Assembly: GCF_014333585.1 (NCBI RefSeq)
Contig: NZ_JACSCW010000008.1
Span: forward strand, 43,193 to 107,192
DNA from: Hymenobacter sp. BT188
Lineage (GTDB): Bacteria > Bacteroidota > Bacteroidia > Cytophagales > Hymenobacteraceae
Length of the DNA: 64,000 nucleotides
Reading direction: 5' to 3'
Under the pieces are notes generated by a model, which ran no database searches, was not told where the DNA came from, and saw only the letters and a program-made list of their open reading frames with translations. The translations under genes and the position numbers were made by a program. Positions 8,988-17,950 of the stretch are shown piece after piece; position 1 is the first letter of the stretch; each line of letters starts with the position of its first letter.

Positions 8988-10124
8988 ATGGTTATTTTTG
9001 GTCGATTGAATAGGGGCAGTATTGTTTTAGCTGCTTTCATTGCACTGGGCTTATGTGGCCAGTCGGTACAAGCTCAGGGTACAGATGACACCGGGGCGCC
9101 CCGCGGGCCGCTGGTGCTAGGCGCATATGTGCAAGGCGGCTTTATTATCGCCCATACGCCGCGGGTAGCGCACTTGGTGCAGGCCCACCCAACGGGCTTT
9201 GAGCTGAACTGGCAGCGCCAAACCACCGGAAATGCCCCTTGGCACGCGTGGTATCGCTACCCGAAAGTAGGTGTGGCCCTCACGTACTACGATTACCACA
9301 ATCCGGTGCTGGGCAAGTCGTACGCCGCTACCGTGTACCTGAACAAAGCGTTTCTGCGCACCGCGCGCCACGAGTTGAACCTACGCATGGGCACTGGTCT
9401 GGGCTACTTTCCCATACGCTTCGATCAAGAAACCAACCATAAAAACCTGATTGTCAGCTCGCGCCTGAACGCCACGCTACAACTGCGGGCCGAGTACGAT
9501 GTAGCCATTTCGGAGCATTTGGGCCTACTGCTAGGCGTGGGTCTCAACCATTATTCCAACGGCGCTACCACCAAGCCCAACCTCGGCATCAATATTCCGA
9601 CGGTGGTCGTGGGCCTGAACTATCATCAGCAGCGCCCATTTCGGCCAGTGTCTACTGTACCGGGCTATGTGCCGGAAGATATTGGCCAGAACTTTCTCAA
9701 CCTAAGCGGCACCCTCGGCTACAAGCAGCGCAACGAATCGAGCCGGCAGAAGTATCTAGTAAACTCGCTGACGGTGATTGCCGGCCGGCGGATTAACCGC
9801 AAAAGTAACCTAGTAGCCGGCGTAGAGGGCTTTTACGACCGTGGCTTGCTGGCTGAGCAGCGCGATACGGTTCGCAATGGAGAAGCGCTAATCGACGTGA
9901 AAAAAGCGGGGGTACTCGTCGGTCACGAACTGCTGTTTGGGCGCATGGCGGTGGTAACGCACCTAGGTGTTTACGTGTATAATCCGTACAAATCGAACAG
10001 CTTTTACTACGAGCGTATCGGCTTGAAATACCACGTTACGGAACGGCTTTTTGGCTCGATTGACTTAAAAGTGCACCGCGGCGCCGCCGACGTAATTGAG
10101 TGGCGAGTGGGAATGAAGATTTAG
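8988..10124 (+). CDS. PagL-like acyloxyacyl hydrolase / lipid A 3-O-deacylase family protein
   Basis: A 378-residue protein with a signal peptide ending near residue 29 (SVQA-Q). Strands GPLVLGAYVQGGF and YPKVGVALTYYDY lead to the motif LNHYSNGATTKPNLGIN near residue 190, which matches the catalytic His-Ser (HxSNG) region of PagL-type outer-membrane lipid A deacylases. The protein is about twice the length of proteobacterial PagL; the C-terminal half is a second barrel-like stretch. The likely role is lipid A remodelling in the outer membrane, inferred from the motif. It is divergent from the barrel array. Confidence 0.75.
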   Translation: MVIFGRLNRGSIVLAAFIALGLCGQSVQAQGTDDTGAPRGPLVLGAYVQGGFIIAHTPRVAHLVQAHPTGFELNWQRQTTGNAPWHAWYRYPKVGVALTYYDYHNPVLGKSYAATVYLNKAFLRTARHELNLRMGTGLGYFPIRFDQETNHKNLIVSSRLNATLQLRAEYDVAISEHLGLLLGVGLNHYSNGATTKPNLGINIPTVVVGLNYHQQRPFRPVSTVPGYVPEDIGQNFLNLSGTLGYKQRNESSRQKYLVNSLTVIAGRRINRKSNLVAGVEGFYDRGLLAEQRDTVRNGEALIDVKKAGVLVGHELLFGRMAVVTHLGVYVYNPYKSNSFYYERIGLKYHVTERLFGSIDLKVHRGAADVIEWRVGMKI

Positions 10125-10339
10125 CCGGTCTCGTCATCACAACGCTTTATATGAACTCCGGCATGATGAAAAAAGCCCCCCAGCCTCCGACCCAGCAGCA
10201 ATTCATCTACCGGAGCCGCTGCTTCAGCTATTGATTCCGACGCTTCAGAATCATTTTTTTCACTCAAACCCCGTTTTCGCCCACATTTGACAGCAACCAA
10301 CCAGAGTTGGTTGATACTCAACGCTTATTCGCTGCTGTC

Positions 10340-10990
10340 ATGGACGAGATACTGCTGCTGAACCGCTGGCTTCACATTGGGGCCGGATTTGTAGGCTTTT
10401 TTATGGCGCCGGCCGCTCTGGCGGTGCGAAAAGGTGGAGCAGCGCATCGGCTTTGGGGCCGAATATTCTTTTGGGCGATGGTGGTTGCAGGCACTACGGC
10501 TATCTGCTCAGCCAGTGTTAAGGGTCTCACCTTCTTGCTCCTGACGGGTATTTTTAGCTTGTACTTGGCCTGGTTTGGCTACCGCTCCCTCTACCATAAA
10601 CCCATGGGCCGAGGGCAGCAAGCCTCCGTCTACGACTGGATAGGAGTAGGGCTGGGATTAGTGGTTTTTGGGGGCACAATTGTCTATGGGTTGGTTACCC
10701 GCAATGTCATTTCGCTCGTGTTTGGCAGCATTGGGGTCAACTTTGCCGTGCAGCAGTTACGCGCCTTTCGGCGCCCTGGCCCTTGGCCCACGGGGCAATG
10801 GCTGCACAACCATATATCGGGTTTCGTAGGGGCTTACATCGCGGCGGTGTCGGCTTTTTCGGCTACTAGCCTCACGTTCATTCCCTGGCCCTGGAATTTT
10901 CTGTGGCCCACGCTGGTCATGGTGCCGCCGCTAATGTGGGTGCAGCGGCGCTACAAAGCGAAATTCTCGCAGGGGCAACGGCCTGAATAA
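10340..10990 (+). CDS. Multi-pass membrane protein (DUF2306-like), unknown function
   Basis: A 216-residue protein from the ATG at 10340; an in-frame TTG at 10307 is less likely. Five to six hydrophobic segments can be seen, the first near LHIGAGFVGFFMAPAAL. A heme- or ligand-like His (LHIG, HRLWGR, HNHISG) recurs at membrane edges, reminiscent of DUF2306-type proteins. I cannot assign a function. The region between the PagL-like gene and this start carries no recognisable site besides one GCCCCCCA octamer at 10175. Confidence 0.7.
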   Translation: MDEILLLNRWLHIGAGFVGFFMAPAALAVRKGGAAHRLWGRIFFWAMVVAGTTAICSASVKGLTFLLLTGIFSLYLAWFGYRSLYHKPMGRGQQASVYDWIGVGLGLVVFGGTIVYGLVTRNVISLVFGSIGVNFAVQQLRAFRRPGPWPTGQWLHNHISGFVGAYIAAVSAFSATSLTFIPWPWNFLWPTLVMVPPLMWVQRRYKAKFSQGQRPE

Positions 10991-11080
10991 ATAGTGGAAG
11001 TGCGCCTACAGAAGCAGGTGTAGATCTTCCTTATCAGATACCGCAGAAAAATTTCTCTTGAGCTAACTAATTCTTATTTA

Positions 11081-11182
11081 GACCGTCATGCAGAGCGGTA
11101 GCGAAGCATCTCGCGTGCTGACGCAGAATTACTAATCTAACGGTGCGAGCGAGATGCTTCGCTACCGCTCTGCACGACGGTC
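11081..11182. repeat. Intergenic palindromic repeat, family A, copy 2
   Basis: GACCGTCATGCAGAGCGG...AAGCATCTCGC and its complement at the far end form 34-bp arms with one mismatch, separated by about 34 bases. It is the same family as 2682-2778. It lies between the convergent membrane-protein gene and pyrD. Confidence 0.85.
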
Positions 11183-11203
11183 TCAGTAGAACAGTAGAAA
11201 AGA

Positions 11204-12232
11204 TCAATGCACCAACGCTTGATTAATCCGTTTCACAACCGCTGGGCCTTCATAAATAAAGCCGGTATATACCTGCACCAGCGCTGCGCCGGCTGCAAGT
11301 TTCTCCTGAGCATCGGCAGCCGAAAAAATGCCTCCCACACCAATAATCGGCAATTCGCCGTTAGATTTTTGGTGTAAATACCGAATAACTTCCGTGGCGC
11401 GCTGGCGCAGAGGGCGACCACTCAGCCCGCCTGCGCCTAGCTGCTGTAGCTGCTGGGGGGCAATTTGCAGCCCTTCCCGACTGATAGTGGTGTTGGTGGC
11501 AACCAAGCCACTCAACTTGGTTTCGCGGGCGATGAGCAAGATATCATCAAGTTGGCCATCCGTCAGGTCAGGCGCGATTTTGAGCAGCAGCGGCTTGGGT
11601 TGAGGGCGGGCTTGGTTACGGCTCTGTACTTGTTGGAGCAAGTCAATCAAGGGGGCTTTTTCCTGGAGCTGGCGCAAATTGGGCGTGTTCGGCGAGCTGA
11701 CGTTGACCACGAAATAGTCAACTACATCAAAGAGCGCATCGAAACAGGTGATGTAATCGGCGGCGGCGTGCTCATTAGGCGTATCCTTATTTTTGCCAAT
11801 GTTGCCGCCAATGATCATGGACGAGCGGCGCTGACGAAGGCGTGCGGCTACGACCTCAGCACCTTCGTTATTGAAACCCATGCGGTTAATAAGGGCCGCA
11901 TCAGTCGGCAGCCGAAACAGGCGTGGGGTTGGATTGCCCGGCTGGGCCCGTGGCGTCACTGTCCCAATTTCCACAAAGCCGAAGCCTAGCGCTGCCAACT
12001 CATCGGTGAGGTCGGCGTTTTTATCGAAGCCCGCCGCCAAGCCCACAGGATTCTTGAATTTCAACCCAAAAACCTCTCGTTCCAGACTAGGATGCTGGAA
12101 ATCATAGAGGCCGCGCAGCAAGGCGGCTGTGCCCGGCACGCGGTAGCCGCGCTTGAGATTATCGAAAACAAAGTGATGTGCGCGCTCCGCGTCGAGTTGA
12201 AAAAGGAGAGGTTTGACGAAGCGCTTGTACAT
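11204..12232 (-). CDS. pyrD: Dihydroorotate dehydrogenase (quinone), class 2
   Basis: Membrane-associated flavoenzyme oxidising dihydroorotate to orotate in pyrimidine synthesis, with quinone as acceptor. At 342 residues it has the class 2 length. N-terminal residues 1-45 form the amphipathic quinone-binding helices (YKRFVKPLLF...AHHFVF). FMN and substrate motifs follow: GLAAGFDKNAD, FVEIGTVTP, INRMGFNNEG, VNVSSPNTPNLR with the catalytic-loop serine, LKIAPDLTD and IGVGGIFSA. It starts 18 bases after the end of the comM fragment, so comM and pyrD probably formed one operon; the element has now separated pyrD from the comM promoter. Confidence 0.95.
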   Translation of the reverse strand: MYKRFVKPLLFQLDAERAHHFVFDNLKRGYRVPGTAALLRGLYDFQHPSLEREVFGLKFKNPVGLAAGFDKNADLTDELAALGFGFVEIGTVTPRAQPGNPTPRLFRLPTDAALINRMGFNNEGAEVVAARLRQRRSSMIIGGNIGKNKDTPNEHAAADYITCFDALFDVVDYFVVNVSSPNTPNLRQLQEKAPLIDLLQQVQSRNQARPQPKPLLLKIAPDLTDGQLDDILLIARETKLSGLVATNTTISREGLQIAPQQLQQLGAGGLSGRPLRQRATEVIRYLHQKSNGELPIIGVGGIFSAADAQEKLAAGAALVQVYTGFIYEGPAVVKRINQALVH

Positions 12233-12250
12233 CGGTCAGTTAGTTAAAAA

Positions 12251-12736
12251 TTATCCGGCCCAGCCTTCGCGATCTAAGCTTCGATACTGGATAGCCTCCG
12301 CCAAGTGCTCGATGCGAATTTCTTCGGTACCGGCTAAGTCAGCGATGGTGCGGGCTACTTTCAAAATGCGGTCGTAGGCGCGGGCAGAGAGTCCGAGGCG
12401 TTCCATGGCCGTTTTGAGCAGGGCGCGGCCCGCCGTATTTATCTGGCAAATATCCTTCACCATCTGCGAAGGCATCATGGCGTTGGAATGAATATCGGGA
12501 AAGTCTTTGAAACGAGCATTTTGCACCTTCCGCGCCTTTTCTACTCGTAGCTGAATATCAGCGCTGCTTTCCGATTTGCGGGTTTCCGTCATCTGGTCAA
12601 ACGTGACGGGTGTAACCTCTACGTGCAAATCGATACGGTCGAGGAGGGGGCCGCTTACCTTGTTAAGATAGCGCTGCACTACGCCGGGACCGCAAACACA
12701 TTCCTTCTCTGGGTGATTGTAGTAGCCGCAGGGGCA
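12251..12736 (-). pseudogene. comM: comM/yifB, 3' part, cut off by the integrated element
   Basis: Encodes the C-terminal ~160 residues of the Mg-chelatase-like AAA+ ATPase ComM (YifB), from CPCGYYNHPEKECVC to the end, including the conserved LDRIDLHVEV and GLSARAYDRILKVARTIADL. The Cys cluster CPCGYYN...C-C is whole on this side. An open frame continues to an ATG at 12751, but its first five residues come from element DNA. The matching 5' part lies at 40639-41698. Together they give 512 residues without a missing or extra codon, so the gene was intact before insertion and would be restored by precise excision. Confidence 0.93.
12730..12736. other. attL core of the integrated element
   Basis: AGGGGCA at the break in comM, repeated in the same orientation at 40639-40645. 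The wider match is nAGGGGCAnnGG. The 7-bp length fits the crossover region of Bacteroidota tyrosine recombinases. Confidence 0.85.
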
Positions 12737-12817
12737 GAGGCTATTCACCATTTGATTTGAGTTGGAAAGCGCATTTTTTGTAATGCAATTACTTGATTAT
12801 GAGAAAGATGAATTTAT

Positions 12818-12924
12818 ATCTTTTGTCATCTTTTAACATCTCTTATCTTCCTTTTGCATCTTTTTGCTGCGGCTTTTGGGGCTCGTAACAGACTTTTACT
12901 TTCGGGGCGTAACAAATCGTAACA
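12818..12924. promoter_or_regulatory. Putative integrase arm-binding region, left end
   Basis: Three direct copies of CGTAACA at 12884-12890, 12908-12914 and 12918-12924 precede the integrase gene. The same word in inverted orientation (TTGTTAC) occurs twice near the right end. A second short repeat, CATCTTTT, occurs about three times with variations at 12818-12868. Such arrays suit integrase arm-type sites; this is inference. Confidence 0.5.
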
Positions 12925-12942
12925 AACCTTAAACCGTTTAAA

Positions 12943-14121
12943 ATGGGTGTGAAATTAAGAAAGCGTAAGCTACGCGATGGCTCTGAACAGTACTACTTCG
13001 ATGTTTACTACAAAGGACGCCGTGAATATCCAACGTATAAAGAGCCTCAGCTAATTATCAGGCCAGGCAAAGATAAAGCAACTCTAAAAGCTAATGCTGA
13101 CGTGGAAAGGCAGGCTGAAAGGGTCTTATCAATACTAGAGGGGAGGCTTGCAGAAGGTACTTATGTTTTTCAGACTGAGCTTAGCGCAACGAAGCCAGAA
13201 GAAAGAGATTCACAATCCTTCTTAAGCTACTTTCGAGCAGAGGCAGAGCGGCGGCGTGCCCGACGTGGATGTAAGTCCAATACCTACTCTTGCTTTAGGC
13301 ACTTTGAGAGATTTATGCATACTAGTCATCGAGAAGATTTAGGCTTTCAGCAATTTACCACCCAGTTCGTGGAAGAATTTCGTGCTTATCTAACTAAGCT
13401 CGTCGTTCTTAATGAGAGTAGAAAGTCTGGCCTAAACCTAGAAACTAACGGTAATCGTAATCGAGGTATTAATTCCAACTGTGCCCAAATCTATTTTAAG
13501 CGGCTGAAAATGGTGTCTGCAATGGCATTTAAAGAGGGGCTTATTTCCAAAGATGCAGCGTTTCCTGTTAAGAACTTTGCGTCAGTTATGCCTCAAAGAC
13601 ACTATCTAGATCCAGAAGAAGTAAAAAAGCTTGTTCAAGAATTAAAGGCTAATCCAGTTGACGGAATGATGAAGCGTGCATTTCTTTTTGCGTGTGCAAC
13701 GGGTCTCCGTTGGGCAGATTTAACAGCTCTCACCTGGAAAGACATTCAGGGAGACATGTTAGATACTGAAATACGAAAGAGCAAAGGAAAAAAGCGCTTA
13801 CGATTTGCATTGAGTGCGTTCGCCTTATCGCTGGTTGGGGAAACTAAGCAGGCCAGCGAACGAATTTTCCCTCTTACTTACAACATGTATTTAAATGTGA
13901 AGCTAGACCGTTGGATATTATCAACAGGAATTAATAAGAAGATAACATGGCATTGTGCCCGTCATACTTTTGCAACATGCCTCCTGTTCAAGAATGAAGA
14001 TATCTCTTTAGTGCAAAAAGCGTTAGCTCATAGCCGAATTGATACTACCCAGATATACGCGAAAATTTTAGATTCGAAATTAAACAAAGCAACCTCATCA
14101 ATTGGTGATTTATTTGTTTAA
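12943..14121 (+). CDS. int: Tyrosine recombinase (site-specific integrase)
   Basis: A 392-residue integrase of the phage/CTn type. The N-terminal ~90 residues resemble an arm-DNA-binding domain (KLRKRKLRDGSEQYYFDVYY), residues 90-210 the SAM-like core-binding domain, and the catalytic domain runs from about 220. Catalytic residues are complete: R256 (GLRWADL), H337 and R340 (HCARH), H363 (LAHSR) and Y372 (IYAKI). It lies directly inside attL and reads inward, so it most likely catalyses integration and excision at the AGGGGCA core in comM. Codon use is AT-rich relative to the backbone. Confidence 0.95.
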   Translation: MGVKLRKRKLRDGSEQYYFDVYYKGRREYPTYKEPQLIIRPGKDKATLKANADVERQAERVLSILEGRLAEGTYVFQTELSATKPEERDSQSFLSYFRAEAERRRARRGCKSNTYSCFRHFERFMHTSHREDLGFQQFTTQFVEEFRAYLTKLVVLNESRKSGLNLETNGNRNRGINSNCAQIYFKRLKMVSAMAFKEGLISKDAAFPVKNFASVMPQRHYLDPEEVKKLVQELKANPVDGMMKRAFLFACATGLRWADLTALTWKDIQGDMLDTEIRKSKGKKRLRFALSAFALSLVGETKQASERIFPLTYNMYLNVKLDRWILSTGINKKITWHCARHTFATCLLFKNEDISLVQKALAHSRIDTTQIYAKILDSKLNKATSSIGDLFV

Positions 14122-14135
14122 AAAATTCATAACAC

Positions 14136-14828
14136 ATGGATAATATATTTGACGAATTTGAAGAATTACTGGTGCAGATGGCATGCAATGACGGTTCTGA
14201 ACCACAAGGTATGTTAGATTTCAAGCTTAATTCCTTGACCATATACCAACGAATCAAATGCCTGAATTACCTATTAAACGAATTTAAAAGCGGTCGTATT
14301 AATAAGGAGGGTGGACTTTGGCATCAGAGGTATAACGATCCGTTCTTTTGGGATATTGATACTCCTACCAATGAAATGCATGGTACATTGGTCGTTGACG
14401 ACACTATGGGTAAACTCTGTGATTTGTTGATCAACTATGTACCGAACCGCCTCCAAACTGAAGAAAGGCGGTTAAATAATTCAATGAGTCATTCTATTAA
14501 CCTAGATGAATCTTCAATGAGGTTAGAACTATCTTCAAATAAGCTTTTAGAAGATGAGACCATATTCCTATTTCATAACGAAGCTGCTGAACTATTAGGG
14601 GTGAGTGCTTCCTGGCTTTATAAAAAAAACAAAACCGAAAAACTTCTTTATCCTGTAACATTACCAGGAAGCAGTACAAACAGATATTCTAAAAAAAATC
14701 TAATAGCCTTTAAAAGTCATTTGGTCACGAAAACGCATCGAGAGAAATCTGCAGATAAAGTAAATAATAATTCAGCTGCGGCTTCAGCGATTGAACTTCG
14801 GCGTTATTATCGAAAAGGAATTGAGTAG
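14136..14828 (+). CDS. Helix-turn-helix protein, possible excisionase/regulator of the element
   Basis: A 230-residue protein starting 14 bases after the integrase stop codon, so probably co-transcribed. Residues ~145-190 (FHNEAAELLGVSASWLYKKNK...SSTNRYSKKNLIAF) resemble the winged HTH of MerR/excisionase-type DNA-binding proteins. The N-terminal part is acidic and helical with no recognised domain. Two A-runs of seven or more bases interrupt the gene without breaking the frame. Its place next to the integrase suggests control of integration or excision; not demonstrated. Confidence 0.65.
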   Translation: MDNIFDEFEELLVQMACNDGSEPQGMLDFKLNSLTIYQRIKCLNYLLNEFKSGRINKEGGLWHQRYNDPFFWDIDTPTNEMHGTLVVDDTMGKLCDLLINYVPNRLQTEERRLNNSMSHSINLDESSMRLELSSNKLLEDETIFLFHNEAAELLGVSASWLYKKNKTEKLLYPVTLPGSSTNRYSKKNLIAFKSHLVTKTHREKSADKVNNNSAAASAIELRRYYRKGIE

Positions 14829-14932
14829 AAAGAGTGCTTTATTCTAAGAATACTGTTCGCAAGAACAGTTTTTGAGCATTTAGGCGATTAAAGACTGTAA
14901 ATACCGACTGTACTCCCGAATAGGGAAGTGCC

Positions 14933-15823
14933 TTGATTCAATTTAACAACTCGAACTCGGACGAAACTGTCCACCCAATCTCTGCTTCCACTGGTCAAAA
15001 AAACACGAATACTAGCGCAAGTGCGGAGCGTATACCTAGTTCATTTAATGGCATAAGTCGGGACAGATCATCTACTTCCAGGGTATTTCTGGAAAAGAGA
15101 CAAAAAGACAAAGAGTTTACCCACGAATTAATTCAGCAACTTCTGACCCGGTCCACCCCTTTACGGTCAGCATATGAAAAGTCCCTCCGCTGTAATGAGG
15201 CCCTGCTGAAAAATGGGCGTTGGGTAACATCTTATTTCTTCTGCAAGCGACGATGGTGCCGAGTCTGTTCTCGTAAGCGCATCGCCACAGTGCTACGTAA
15301 GTACTTACCTGTGCTAGAGAGTTGGAAAACCGCGCAGTTTGTAACTCTTACCCTAACTACGTGCACAGAAGAAGAACTGCCCAGTCGGATCAACGAAATG
15401 AAACAGGCCTTCGAGAGCATTCGGGACCGTTGGCGTAAGCCAGCTACGCAGAAATTGTTTCCATCTCCCCTCGTAGCCGTTCGCAGCTTAGAAGTAAACA
15501 AGATTGCAGATCGATGCCATCCCCATTTCCACATTATTCTGCCCAATTCTCTGATTGCGGAGAAATTAGTGGCAGAGTGGCTAGCCTACTTTGGTAATAA
15601 AGCGAATGAGAAAGGACAAGCATTGACGCCTGTGTATAACATGGAAGGGCTACTTAAGTATATAGTAAAACCGTTAGTTGACTTCAAAACAAGCAATCTC
15701 CAAGGAATGGATCTGGCGGCATTGGATGTTATTTTTCAAGCGCTGGATTCTCATCATACAGTGCAAGCGTATGGCATGAGCGCGCTAAAACCGACGTCCA
15801 GAACCAACGCGATAGTAGCCTAA
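14933..15823 (+). CDS. rep: Rolling-circle replication initiator (HUH endonuclease, Rep_1-like)
   Basis: A 296-residue protein from a TTG at 14933; no ATG gives the N-terminal part, so this start is tentative. Features in order: a disordered Ser/Asn-rich N-terminus (~55 residues), a Cys-rich patch C-KRRWCRVCSRKR near residues 103-115, metal motif H196-P-H198-F-H200 (HUH), and the nicking tyrosine motif Y243-IV-K246. This is the architecture of plasmid rolling-circle initiators, which nick a double-strand origin and stay linked to the 5' end. It suggests that the excised circle can replicate or be mobilised. An origin should lie near the gene; I did not identify it. Confidence 0.85.
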   Translation: MIQFNNSNSDETVHPISASTGQKNTNTSASAERIPSSFNGISRDRSSTSRVFLEKRQKDKEFTHELIQQLLTRSTPLRSAYEKSLRCNEALLKNGRWVTSYFFCKRRWCRVCSRKRIATVLRKYLPVLESWKTAQFVTLTLTTCTEEELPSRINEMKQAFESIRDRWRKPATQKLFPSPLVAVRSLEVNKIADRCHPHFHIILPNSLIAEKLVAEWLAYFGNKANEKGQALTPVYNMEGLLKYIVKPLVDFKTSNLQGMDLAALDVIFQALDSHHTVQAYGMSALKPTSRTNAIVA

Positions 15824-15881
15824 GCTCGCCCAGCTGAGCACATTGACTTGGTGTACCCCGATACCATCGGGCCCGCGTCCC

Positions 15882-15988
15882 ATTAAATAATTTAATCACC
15901 CAGCATCACCCAACCGAGCCACAACGCTACCCAGACGAAAAGGGGGCAAAGTGGGTCAAAACACCGGAATACTAGTAGAAATTACCCC
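15882..15988. repeat. AT-rich palindrome plus leader, repeat unit 1
   Basis: ATTAAATAATTTAAT (15882-15896) followed by a leader with CGAGCCACAACGCTA and GTCAAAACACCG, ending just before the gene at 15989. Units 2 (17282-17407) and 3 (17933-18075) repeat palindrome, GAGCCA-AACG and GTCAA-ACACC in the same order. Confidence 0.75.
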
Positions 15989-17203
15989 ATGGAGCCCTTA
16001 GAATCGACCACGCCCCCCACCGTTCCCGCCGTCTCCTCTGGTATTCCCGAGGGCGTAGTCAACGTGGACGCGTGGCAGCGCATGCAGGAGCTAAAGGCCC
16101 ACCCGCTCTACTCGGGCCCCGAGCGGATCGTCCGCACCAGTATTGACGGGCTGGAAATTGATTTGCAAACGTCGACCTATAATCTGAAGCTGAAGCTGGT
16201 GGCCTTGCCGCAACAGGAGCAACAGAATATTCTGGCGCTGCACGCCGCCGCTTCGAGTATCAAGGGCAAAATAGGCGGCCTCACCTCCCTGGCCTACGGG
16301 GGGCGCACGAGTATGAGCATGTACGCCGAGGTAGCCCCGGTATTAGACCCGCGCAAAGCCGAACTCATAGAGCTGTTTGGCAATATGCACACGGTGGAAG
16401 ACGTGCACGAAATTATTACCAAAGACTGGGGCTATCAGTTGTCTATTGGTACGCTGCGCGCCTTCAAAGCCCGCCACCTGGAAGCCATTAAGGCAAGGCA
16501 GGAAGAGGTGAAGCATGACCCCTCAGGGATTCGCTTAGGGTATAAGCCCATGCGTATGGAAGAGCTAACCTGGGTGTATAAGATGCGCAAAGCGGCCTAT
16601 ATCCAAAACCCGAGTATTGCCAACGAACGCCAACTGCAAAGCATACTGGAGCAAATCCGCAAGGAAATGGAGGGCGAAGTAAGCACGGTCAATATCAAAG
16701 CGGATATGAATATCAATATCCTGTTGGACCCGGTGCTACGGAAGCAAATGCTGCAACAGGTTAGCATACTAGATATTATCATTGCCCGCGTGGCCGCTCG
16801 CATGGGGCAGAACCCCCAGTACCTTATGGCCCGCCTGCAAACGAGCTTGTACGCCAAGTTTACCGGGGGCGTGCCGGCTACTCAGGAAGAAATGGACGAA
16901 ACGCCCATTTACCCGAGTCAGTTTGTCTACGATTGGGATAAGATCAAAGCGGAAGCCCCTGCCAGAGAGGCCGCGGATAAGAAGCTCAAAGAATGGCCCA
17001 CGGAAGACGTCATGAGTCAGCCCGTAGCGCCGGACCCCACCGCTCCCGTCGTACCCCCAGTACCCGGCGAAACGCCCTCCGCCCCCAAAAACATGGGCGC
17101 CACGATCCGCGAGCAACTCAAGCTCAAGATTGCCCAAATGAAAGAAGACGTGAACCGCAATGCCGACAAGATTAGCCAAGCCAACCAGCGGCCCGAAGCC
17201 TGA
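15989..17203 (+). CDS. Hypothetical protein, element-encoded
   Basis: A 404-residue protein with no family I can name. Residues ~125-165 (MHTVEDVHEIITKDWGYQLSIGTLRAFKARH) look like a helix-turn-helix, followed by a helical stretch with EELTWVYKMRKAAYIQNPS, a layout seen in some phage DNA-binding or small-terminase-like proteins, but this is only a resemblance. The C-terminus is Pro-rich (~340-370) and then helical. A degraded second copy follows at 17408-17950. The GC content is much higher than that of the integrase region. Confidence 0.65.
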   Translation: MEPLESTTPPTVPAVSSGIPEGVVNVDAWQRMQELKAHPLYSGPERIVRTSIDGLEIDLQTSTYNLKLKLVALPQQEQQNILALHAAASSIKGKIGGLTSLAYGGRTSMSMYAEVAPVLDPRKAELIELFGNMHTVEDVHEIITKDWGYQLSIGTLRAFKARHLEAIKARQEEVKHDPSGIRLGYKPMRMEELTWVYKMRKAAYIQNPSIANERQLQSILEQIRKEMEGEVSTVNIKADMNINILLDPVLRKQMLQQVSILDIIIARVAARMGQNPQYLMARLQTSLYAKFTGGVPATQEEMDETPIYPSQFVYDWDKIKAEAPAREAADKKLKEWPTEDVMSQPVAPDPTAPVVPPVPGETPSAPKNMGATIREQLKLKIAQMKEDVNRNADKISQANQRPEA

Positions 17204-17281
17204 GCCACCGGGTCCCCGCCGCGCCCCACTCGCCCCCCGCCCCGGAACGGGGACATGGTTAAAAGAGGGGCTGCGAAACCC

Positions 17282-17407
17282 CTTAAATAATTTAATTTTT
17301 AGCCGGGGGCAACTCTGCCCTTCAGTGCACAACCGAGCCACAACGTTAGCCACAAGTAAACCGGGGTTTCTAGGTCAAAACACCGAAATACCAGTCAAAA
17401 ATACCCC
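17282..17407. repeat. AT-rich palindrome plus leader, repeat unit 2
   Basis: TTAAATAATTTAAT at 17283-17296 followed by CGAGCCACAACGTTAGCC and GTCAAAACACCG, homologous to the leader at 15882-15988. It leads into the decayed gene copy at 17408. Confidence 0.75.
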
Positions 17408-17950
17408 ATAGACCCCTTAGAATCCGCTACGCCCAAGGTTGCCGCCGTCTCCGCTATTCCCGAGGGCGTGGTACAGGTGGATGCCGGGCAACGCAGGCCG
17501 GCGCGGAAGGCCCACCCGCTTTACTCGGGCGCGCAGCGTCTTGTCCAAGCCAGTATCGACGGGCTACGGAGTGCCGGGCAAACGTCGACCTCTAACCTAA
17601 AGCGGCAGCTGGTGGCCCTGCCACGAGAGGAGCAACAGCAGCTACGAGCCTTGCCCGCCGCCGCGATGCGTATCCACGGCAAGCGAGGGGGCTCCCGTCC
17701 TATCCGCCAGCCATCGGCACCCTACGCGCGTGCAACGCACGGCACCTGGAGGCCGGGAGGGCGTGGCCGGAGGAAGTCAAGCACACTTCCAGCGGAATAC
17801 GCCCCGCTGCCGGGCCAGGCCCAGCGCGCACCCTCCCGGCCCGCAGCTGGGGGGACCGGTACCGGGAAGCGCTGGGTACTACCCTCCGTCCGAGCAAGGG
17901 ACCCTGGGCTGCCGGTGGGACCTTCTTACCGGATTAAATTATGTAATTAG
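17408..17950 (+). pseudogene. Decayed duplicate of the 15989-17203 gene
   Basis: The start codon position reads ATA in place of ATG (17408). From 17468 the frame aligns without gaps to the N-terminal ~75 residues of the upstream protein: KAHPLYSGAQR against KAHPLYSGPER, then SIDGL and LVALPREEQQQ against LVALPQQEQQN. After about 17700 roughly 180 bases are missing, the sequence resumes at a GTLRA-like position, and the rest is lost. Amino-acid changes are mostly A-to-C and T-to-G transversions. A GTG-started open frame of 160 residues remains but is unlikely to give a functional protein. Confidence 0.75.

Noticed and set aside
12251..12751. Independent 166-residue protein starting at ATG 12751
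   Set aside because: Its first five residues come from element DNA and the rest is the exact continuation of ComM; it is a gene fragment, though it may still be translated.
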